A stretch of DNA of 10,046 nucleotides from assembly GCA_018814465.1 (NCBI GenBank), contig JAHIZR010000511.1, forward strand, positions 1 through 10,046, in the 5' to 3' direction. Shown in pieces: positions 1 to 4,758 of the stretch; within the stretch, counting starts at the first letter, position 1; each line of letters opens with the position of its first letter. A program made the translations under genes and the position numbers. Origin of the DNA: a bacterium (lineage in GTDB: Bacteria; Electryoneota; RPQS01). The notes under the pieces are model-generated. The model did no database searches and was not told where the DNA came from. It saw nothing but the letters and a program-made list of their open reading frames with translations.

Positions 1-147
1 ATTAAGTTCGGTGCGCGAGATCCCATAGCATTTATGGTAGAGCGCATTCATGTCATTAGTCGTGACGGCATTGCGGTCGGTATAGTCGCGGCCGAACTGT
101 CCGGACCAGGTTTTAGCCTGAGGAGTTTTGGATTTGGTTTCGATCAT
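1..147 (-). CDS. SAM-dependent methyltransferase, pseudaminic-acid-associated type (N-terminal fragment)
   Basis: The reverse strand reads 49 codons from ATG at 147 to the window edge with no stop; the rest of the gene is outside. The visible protein contains W14-SGQFGRDYTDRN and ends in YGISRTELN. This W-x-G-x-FG-x-x-YT-x-RN pattern followed by YG-x-SR-x-x-LN is, from memory, the conserved opening of the methylases found in pseudaminic or other nonulosonic acid and surface-glycan loci (TIGR03587-like). In that family it precedes the SAM-binding fold, which is not visible here, so catalytic ability cannot be judged. Start choice: AGAAAG lies 6 nt before the ATG at 147. An in-frame ATG at 171 would add eight residues, with only a distant GAGG upstream; an in-frame TAA further up bounds the frame. 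It is transcribed divergently from the decarboxylase operon. Family call is a motif-level judgement. Confidence 0.6.
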   Translation of the reverse strand, partial: MIETKSKTPQAKTWSGQFGRDYTDRNAVTTNDMNALYHKCYGISRTELN

Positions 148-213
148 TGAGTTCTTTCTGGCTGGTGTCATGTTCAAGTCTATGCAAACCTCACGCCGCA
201 GGTTAATAATTTA

Positions 214-242
214 AAAATAAAGGATTTAATTTGTTATGTCAG
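214..242 (-). promoter_or_regulatory. candidate promoter for the methyltransferase
   Basis: On the reverse strand CTGACA (242-237) matches the TTGACA -35 box at 5 of 6 positions. It is followed, after 17 nt, by TATTTT (219-214), a 4 of 6 match to TATAAT, in the most AT-rich part of the gap. A transcript from here would have a leader of roughly 35-60 nt depending on the start codon. Prediction by eye only; the sigma-factor preferences of this organism are unknown. Confidence 0.25.
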
Positions 243-384
243 ACAATATATAGGTAAATCGCGACTTGAGATGCTCTTTTTCAACCTTCGAGTGGTCAAA
301 TTCAGCCGGTCACATAGTTTTGCATAGAGGGAGAGGGAATGCTCGGATGCCTCTGGAGGATGAATAAACCTTGAAAAAAGTTAT

Positions 385-411
385 TTGGCTGTAGTGGGAA
401 GGTTGTATACA
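385..411 (+). promoter_or_regulatory. candidate oadGAB promoter
   Basis: TTGGCT (385-390) and TATACA (406-411) are separated by 15 nt, slightly short for a sigma-70 type promoter. The -10 box lies inside the perfect 10-bp palindrome TTGTATACAA (403-412), so a protein binding the palindrome would block it. A transcript would start near 418 and have a leader of about 90 nt. An alternative -10, TATACT at 434-439, has no good -35 box. Weak prediction. Confidence 0.25.
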
Positions 412-438
412 ATCCGAAAATTCACTATTAATGTATAC
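403..438. repeat. paired TGTATAC elements, possible operator
   Basis: TGTATAC occurs at 404-410 and again at 432-438, exactly 28 bp apart. The first copy sits in a perfect 10-bp palindrome, TTGTATACAA (403-412); the second keeps only the GTATAC palindromic core. Spacing near three helical turns and position upstream of oadG suit a dimeric regulator binding one face of the DNA. AT-rich hexamers recur by chance, so functional status is unproven. Confidence 0.25.
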
Positions 439-507
439 TGGAGAACGACGTAAACAAAGTCAATTTCTCCTCATCAGGTCTAATTTAGAAACTATTCAGG
501 AGGCAGC

Positions 508-720
508 ATGGGCGAAGAGAATCTGGCAGCACTGTGTGTAACGGCTTTTACGGCGGTTTTTGTGCTGTTAGCAGTGCTCGCGGGAGTAATGGAACTCATC
601 ATGAAGGTCTTTCCGCAGAAGATAGTTCGCACCGATGCCGCATTTATAGCAGCAATTACATCAACATATAACGCGCTGATTCCCGGCGCCAAGGTAACTC
701 GTATCGAGGAGTCTAAATGA
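508..720 (+). CDS. oadG: sodium pump decarboxylase, gamma subunit (OadG family)
   Basis: A 70-residue protein with one hydrophobic helix (about residues 7-34), then a short cytoplasmic tail containing AFIAAITSTYNALIPG and ending RIEESK. A single N-terminal anchor, a tail of this style, and position directly before the alpha and beta subunits identify it as the gamma subunit. In characterised pumps gamma bridges the membrane beta subunit and soluble alpha subunit and stabilises the complex. It is a minimal version: the long hinge and histidine-rich metal-binding tail of enterobacterial OadG are absent. The start is set by AGGAGG at 498-503, 4 nt before ATG. Its TGA overlaps the next gene's start as ATGA (717-720), indicating translational coupling. 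The sequence alone is weakly diagnostic; the context makes the call firm. Confidence 0.82.
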   Translation: MGEENLAALCVTAFTAVFVLLAVLAGVMELIMKVFPQKIVRTDAAFIAAITSTYNALIPGAKVTRIEESK

Positions 721-2597
721 TTTACGCGCAGAAACCCAAGACGATCCGTGTGATGCTGACGACATTCCGCGACGGATTACAGAGCATGTTCGGCGGCAAA
801 TGCCGCTTTACAGATATTAAGCCGGCGATGGAGGCTGCAGCCAGAGCAGGCGTTCATCACTTTGAGTTTGGTGGAGGCGCGCGCTATCAAGCGCCCTATT
901 TCTACGTTGGCGAAGATCCCTTTGAGACGATGCAGAAGATGCGGGACACGGTCGGTCCGGAGCCGGACTTGCAGATTTTAACCCGTTCGATCAGCGGTGT
1001 CACGCTGACAACGCAGAACATCACTACGCTGAAGCTGCAGGCGAAGCTGCACAGGAAGTACGGCACGACTTGGGACCGCAACTTCGATTATATGAACGAT
1101 GTCGACCTGTTGGTCAAGACAGGCAGGCCGATTGTCGAAGCGGGCATGCATCATCAGGCTTGTGTGGCGTTGATGGGGCTGCCGTTTATTTCTACGAAGG
1201 CGCACACTCCGGAGTTTTACATCAAGGTCGCTAAGGATCTGCTCAGCCGCGACATTCAGGTTGATTCGATTTGTCTGAAGGATGCGTCGGGAACAACGCC
1301 GCCGCAGATTGTCTATGAAGCCTGCAAGGGAATCCGCAAGATCATGCCGCCGGAGATGCCGCTCTGGCATCACAATCACGATACGGCATCGACCGCGGTT
1401 GCCTGCAATATGGCGGCGATCGAAGCCGGCGCGGACGGCATTGATTTATCGGTGCGCCCTTTGGCGAGCGGAACCGTCCAGCCGGATGTGCGTTCGATGG
1501 CCCATGCCTTAAAAGGCACAGGCTATTCGCTGGATATCGACGATACCAAGATGGGTGAAGTTGAGAATATTCTAACTGAAGGCTTGAAGGACTATGAATT
1601 CAATCCGGTGGTGACATCGGCTGATGCTCGTGTCGTGGGTTTCCCGATGCCGGGCGGTGCTATCGGTCCGAATGTTCATATGATGGTGAAGGCCGGAATT
1701 CTTTCGAAATATGGCGACGTGCTGGCCGAATTTCCTGTCGTGGTGGAAGCCGGCGGTTCCTGGACGAGCGTGACCCCGGGAAGTCAGCAATACTGGCTGC
1801 AGGCGTTCAACAATGTGCTGTATGGCCGTTGGCAGAAGATTGATCCGGGTTACGGAAAGGCTGTGCTGGGATATTTCGGCAAGACTCCGCTGCCGCCGGA
1901 TCCTGAAGTTATTAAGATGGCTTCAGAGCAATTGAAGCTTCCGGTTCTTACAACCGATCCGCTGGAAAAAGCTCCGGATATTCTTCCCGAAGCCAAGAAA
2001 GCATTGGAAGAGCGCGGCTTGCCGTCTGATGAAAAGTCTGTTTTCCTTGTGGCTGCCGCGATGGTGCCGGGCAAGAATATGGAGCTGAATGAAGGAATTC
2101 GGTTGCTCTCGGGCAAGCCCAAGATCGATCTTCCTCTGAAGAAAAAGGAAGAGCCCGCCGCTCCTGCCGCTGCTCCCGCAGCAGCAGCCCCCGCTCCCGT
2201 TGCCACGGCGCTGCCTGCCGGGCCGATCACTACCCTATGCGATGTGGCCGAGAACGGCACCACGCGCCGCTTCAAGGTAACGATTGAGATTCCCGGCGGA
2301 AGCGCGGTCCCGGCTGCGGCACCAGCCTTATCTCCCGCTGCCGCCGCTCCGGCTCCTTCGGTCAACGGCAAGACTGTGGAAGTATACTCGCCGTTTGAAG
2401 GGGAAGCTCCGCTGGTTGAGCTTCATGTCAAAGTGGGTGACAGAGTCACTCAGGGTCAAGTCCTGGGGGCGGTCGAAGCGATGAAGGCGAATCATAACTT
2501 CAAGGCACCGGTGGCGGGTACGGTGGCTGAATTGTTTGCCGGAATAGGTGATGATGTAGCGTCCGGAAAGCCGATTCTCTCCATTAAGGAGGGATAG
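717..2597 (+). CDS. oadA: oxaloacetate decarboxylase alpha subunit: carboxyltransferase plus biotin carrier, divergent branch
   Basis: This 626-residue cytoplasmic protein has an HMGL-type TIM-barrel carboxyltransferase with accessory region (about 8-465), an Ala/Pro linker (480-502), a small beta segment (503-528), a second Ala/Pro linker (529-548) and a biotinyl domain (552-625). Predicted active-site residues are Asp19 (TFRDG), Gln22, Arg90, Lys188 (LKDASG; the carbamylated metal-ligand lysine in relatives), His219 and His221 (HHNHD) and Thr253 (SGTVQP). Biotin should attach to Lys590 in EAMKAN. By family it moves the oxaloacetate carboxyl group to biotin, releasing pyruvate. FDYMND and KDASG replace the enterobacterial FDALND and KDMAG, placing it on a branch often annotated pyruvate carboxylase subunit B. 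With no biotin carboxylase nearby and a pump subunit next, decarboxylation is favoured. GAGGAG (706-711) precedes the ATG. Exact 2-oxo-acid substrate is inferred. Confidence 0.88.
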   Translation: MIYAQKPKTIRVMLTTFRDGLQSMFGGKCRFTDIKPAMEAAARAGVHHFEFGGGARYQAPYFYVGEDPFETMQKMRDTVGPEPDLQILTRSISGVTLTTQNITTLKLQAKLHRKYGTTWDRNFDYMNDVDLLVKTGRPIVEAGMHHQACVALMGLPFISTKAHTPEFYIKVAKDLLSRDIQVDSICLKDASGTTPPQIVYEACKGIRKIMPPEMPLWHHNHDTASTAVACNMAAIEAGADGIDLSVRPLASGTVQPDVRSMAHALKGTGYSLDIDDTKMGEVENILTEGLKDYEFNPVVTSADARVVGFPMPGGAIGPNVHMMVKAGILSKYGDVLAEFPVVVEAGGSWTSVTPGSQQYWLQAFNNVLYGRWQKIDPGYGKAVLGYFGKTPLPPDPEVIKMASEQLKLPVLTTDPLEKAPDILPEAKKALEERGLPSDEKSVFLVAAAMVPGKNMELNEGIRLLSGKPKIDLPLKKKEEPAAPAAAPAAAAPAPVATALPAGPITTLCDVAENGTTRRFKVTIEIPGGSAVPAAAPALSPAAAAPAPSVNGKTVEVYSPFEGEAPLVELHVKVGDRVTQGQVLGAVEAMKANHNFKAPVAGTVAELFAGIGDDVASGKPILSIKEG

Positions 2598-2598
2598 G

Positions 2599-3729
2599 AT
2601 GGATGTCTTTCTGAAGCTGCTCTCGCTGTCAGGCTTCATGAATATCGGATTCTCCGAGATTGTGATGTACCTGATTGGCGGCACGCTGATTTTTCTTGCG
2701 ATCACCAAAGGCTATGAGCCGCTGCTGCTGATTCCCATCGGCTTTGCGGCGATCATGGCGAATCTGCCGCTGGGACATATGGCGGCGGGGATCGGATTTG
2801 ATGAAGGCTTGATGCAGTTTGTCTATAAGCACGGTATCAAGACGGAATTTCTGCCGCCGGTGATCTTCCTCGGAGTCGGTGTACTGACGGACTTTCGACC
2901 GCTGCTTTCGCGGCCTTATACTTTCTTGCTGGGCGCCTCGGCACAGTTAGGGATTTTTATCGCTGCGCTGACTGCGTTTTATTTTGCCGGTTTTGATATC
3001 AAGGAAGCGGCGAGCATCGGTATCATCGGCGGAGCCGACGGTCCGACTTCGATTTTTCTGACGATTCAGCTTGCGCCGCATTTGCTGGGCGCGGTGGCGG
3101 TGTCGGCTTATAGCTATATGTCGCTGGTACCGATCATTCAGCCGCCGATCATGCGGATGCTGACGACGAAGTCCGAACGAGCGATCGCGATGCCGCAGGC
3201 GAAGCCTGTTTCGCGCACGGCGGTGATTCTTTTCCCGATTATCACCGGGATGGTTGCGATTTTGGGAGTGCCGAGTTCCGCTCCGCTGGTCGGTATGCTG
3301 ATGTTCGGGAATCTGCTGCGGGAATGCGGTGTGACCGAGAGACTGCGCAAGACCGCGGGCGGCGCGATGATCGACATTGTGACGATCTTCCTCGGACTGG
3401 CGGTTGGTGCGACGATGGCCGCTTCGAACTTCCTGCAATTTGCCACATTGAAGATTCTGTTTCTCGGCGCGGTGGCATTTTGTTTTTCAACCGCGGGCGG
3501 CGTGCTGTTCGCAAAGCTGCTGAACCTGTTTTTGAAGAAGAAGATTAATCCTTGTATCGGCGCGGCGGGAGTATCGGCGGTTCCGATGGCCGCCCGCGTC
3601 GTTCAGAAATTTGTTTCGGATGCAACCGATGGCCGCGTGAATCCGTTGATGGCGGCGATGGGACCGAACGTTGCCGGAGTTATCGGTTCCGCCGTGGCTG
3701 CCGGAGTATTTCTTGCGTTATTGAAGTAG
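2599..3729 (+). CDS. oadB: Na+-translocating decarboxylase beta subunit (OadB/GcdB/MmdB family)
   Basis: A 376-residue multi-spanning inner-membrane protein that decarboxylates the carboxybiotin carried by OadA and couples this to outward Na+ transport. Family signatures include GVGVLTDFRPLLSRP (92-106), GGADGPTSIF (144-153), YSYMSLVPIIQPPIMRML (171-188), NPCIGAAGVSAVPMAARV (317-334) and GPNVAGVIGS (355-364). Asp147, Tyr173, Asn317, Gly321 and Ser326 correspond, all at an offset of 56, to Asp203, Tyr229, Asn373, Gly377 and Ser382 of Klebsiella OadB, which are implicated in Na+ and proton handling. All are intact. The protein is shorter at the N-terminus than the Klebsiella form, matching the compact glutaconyl-CoA decarboxylase type. 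AAGGAGG at 2586-2592, inside the end of oadA, lies 6 nt before the start, and the gene begins 1 nt after the oadA stop. Beta subunits do not reveal substrate; that comes from oadA. Confidence 0.96.
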   Translation: MDVFLKLLSLSGFMNIGFSEIVMYLIGGTLIFLAITKGYEPLLLIPIGFAAIMANLPLGHMAAGIGFDEGLMQFVYKHGIKTEFLPPVIFLGVGVLTDFRPLLSRPYTFLLGASAQLGIFIAALTAFYFAGFDIKEAASIGIIGGADGPTSIFLTIQLAPHLLGAVAVSAYSYMSLVPIIQPPIMRMLTTKSERAIAMPQAKPVSRTAVILFPIITGMVAILGVPSSAPLVGMLMFGNLLRECGVTERLRKTAGGAMIDIVTIFLGLAVGATMAASNFLQFATLKILFLGAVAFCFSTAGGVLFAKLLNLFLKKKINPCIGAAGVSAVPMAARVVQKFVSDATDGRVNPLMAAMGPNVAGVIGSAVAAGVFLALLK

Positions 3730-3784
3730 TGCGTGCTTGGGGCAATTTTCTCATTGCAGGAGAGACCCTGAGTTTACCGTGAGC

Positions 3785-3817
3785 AAAAAGCTCCACCAGC
3801 GATGGTGGAGCTTTTTT
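3785..3817. terminator. bidirectional intrinsic terminator
   Basis: A perfect 14-bp stem: AAAAAGCTCCACCA (3785-3798), a GCGA loop, and its complement (3803-3816), followed by a sixth T. The GC-rich core CTCCACCA/TGGTGGAG is flanked by A5 on the left and T6 on the right, so both strands make a hairpin followed by a U-run. It lies between convergent genes, 55 nt after oadB and 18 nt after the minus-strand DsrE-like gene, and should end both transcripts. Confidence 0.93.
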
Positions 3818-3835
3818 ATGCGGACTCAAAAGGAA

Positions 3836-4168
3836 TCAGGGGCGAATGATCTTGTCAGCGGTCGTCATGATTTGCACGGTCATGTCCATAGTGCCGACTT
3901 CTCCGATCAGTAGTTTGTCGCGGCGCTTCATGTGATCCAGACAGGTTCCGCAAGTGGCGATGCGGACGCCGCGTTCCTCGAGCTTTTTCAGGGACTCAAT
4001 CACTTCACTGCCCTCTGTGGTAAGCAGTATCCCGCTATTCGCGCAGCCGATTACATCGACGCGCTGATCGGATTTGGCGAGTTCCGACAGGAAAGACTTC
4101 ATCAGCTTGCGGCCGAGTTCGGGATCGCCTTCGCCCATTTTGTCGCTGGCCAGATAAAGGAAAGTCAT
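3836..4168 (-). CDS. stand-alone YedF-like DsrE/DsrF-family protein
   Basis: A 110-residue soluble protein without signal peptide or membrane helix. The opening FLYLASDKMGEGDPELGRKL, then NSGILLTTEGSE (44-55), LKKLEERGV (60-68), CGTCLDH (73-79), and GEVGTMDM (89-96) reproduce the order of motifs in the C-terminal DsrE-like domain of YedF proteins linked to sulfur or selenium metabolism. The N-terminal TusA-like sulfur-carrier domain of full YedF is absent. Cys73 and Cys76 form a CxxC and Cys42 is a third cysteine, giving possible persulfide or redox sites. The biochemical role is not established for this subfamily; sulfur relay or thiol sensing is inference. AGGAG (4183-4179 on the reverse strand) lies 10 nt before ATG. 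It is the last gene of the efflux transcription unit, 20 nt after the acetyltransferase. Confidence 0.8.
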   Translation of the reverse strand: MTFLYLASDKMGEGDPELGRKLMKSFLSELAKSDQRVDVIGCANSGILLTTEGSEVIESLKKLEERGVRIATCGTCLDHMKRRDKLLIGEVGTMDMTVQIMTTADKIIRP

Positions 4169-4188
4169 TTTATTTTTTCTCCTGTATG

Positions 4189-4758
4189 TTACCGCGAGTT
4201 ATTCTGAATATAATCATTTTTAGATAAAGAAAAATAGCTGCAGCCTTCGAAATAGTTAAGTTCCTTCGGCAGGTCATGAATGGTCCAGCGATAGATCAAG
4301 CCGATTTTTTCAAGGACTCGCGCGGAGGGTTTGTTATGCGGCAAGGTAATGCCGACGATTCGCGGCAGCTTCAGCTCTTCAAAACCGAAACGAAGCATAG
4401 CGGCTGCCGCTTCGGTGGCGATGCCTTGATTCCAGTAATCAGGGTGCAGGCCGTAATAGAGTTCGACATCGGCCGGATCCACCAGCATCGGGGCCAGTCC
4501 GCACCAGCCGATGACACGGTTGTTTTCTTTCCAGACAACGGCGACTGAGAATTTTTCCGCTTGGACGGTAATCTTTCGCTTGTACTTCTCCATCAGCGCC
4601 GTCAGAGCTTCCCGGACTTCCTCCATGTTTTTCGTCGTGGAATTGACATTCCTGACAACCGCTTCGTGTCTGACGATTTCGTGATATTCTGCGGCATCGT
4701 CCATCGTGAACCGGCGCAGCAGCAGGCGATCAGTTTCCAGTCTAAAATGATCAAGCAT
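4189..4758 (-). CDS. GNAT-family N-acetyltransferase (RimJ/RimL-like)
   Basis: From ATG at 4758 this encodes 189 residues with the full GNAT fold: opening strand LETDRLLLRRFTMDDAAEY, central VIGWCGLAPM, acetyl-CoA loop in YYGLHPDYWNQGIATEA (about 101-117, with Q-G-I-A forming the pyrophosphate-binding turn), and NKPSARVLEKIGL (142-154). This layout is typical of Acetyltransf_3 proteins, which acetylate protein N-termini or small-molecule amines; the substrate cannot be read from sequence. I reject the longer 217-residue frame because its extra 28 residues lie in the end of the RND gene and are not GNAT-like. The chosen ATG overlaps the RND stop by 8 nt (4751-4758) and has only a weak ribosome site, so translation probably depends on termination of the upstream gene. 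This makes it a true member of the efflux operon. Confidence 0.88.
   Translation of the reverse strand: MLDHFRLETDRLLLRRFTMDDAAEYHEIVRHEAVVRNVNSTTKNMEEVREALTALMEKYKRKITVQAEKFSVAVVWKENNRVIGWCGLAPMLVDPADVELYYGLHPDYWNQGIATEAAAAMLRFGFEELKLPRIVGITLPHNKPSARVLEKIGLIYRWTIHDLPKELNYFEGCSYFSLSKNDYIQNNSR

Larger units (their letters stand above)
172..507. promoter_or_regulatory. AT-rich divergent intergenic region, methyltransferase / oadGAB
   Basis: This stretch of about 335 nt has no convincing gene. It is clearly more AT-rich than the flanking genes, especially near 200-260. It must carry the start signals for both divergent units: the methyltransferase to the left and oadGAB to the right. Visible elements are a candidate minus-strand promoter (214-242), a candidate plus-strand promoter (385-411), two TGTATAC copies (404-410 and 432-438), a short inverted repeat TCTAA-T-TTAGA (479-489), and the AGGAGG ribosome site of oadG (498-503). 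TCTCCT at 466-471 could pair with that AGGAGG and hide it in the mRNA. No riboswitch fold was recognised. Confidence 0.55.

Noticed and set aside
339..374. Eleven-codon reading frame (MLGCLWRMNKP) preceded by GAGG, a possible leader peptide
   Set aside because: It lies upstream of the best oadGAB promoter candidate, has no run of regulatory codons, and no attenuator hairpin follows. Purine-rich sequence explains the ribosome-site resemblance.
172..507. tRNA, riboswitch or CRISPR in the long intergenic region
   Set aside because: No cloverleaf, T-loop sequence, regular repeats or known aptamer core could be seen; only short promoter-like and palindromic elements.
1850..2371. Minus-strand open frame (173 codons) opposite oadA
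   Set aside because: Its Ala/Gly-rich tract is just the reverse complement of the OadA Ala/Pro linkers.
717..2597. Pyruvate carboxylase subunit B as the identity of the biotin protein
   Set aside because: Possible by domain content, but no biotin carboxylase gene is nearby and OadG and OadB flank it in a coupled operon, favouring the sodium-pumping decarboxylase.
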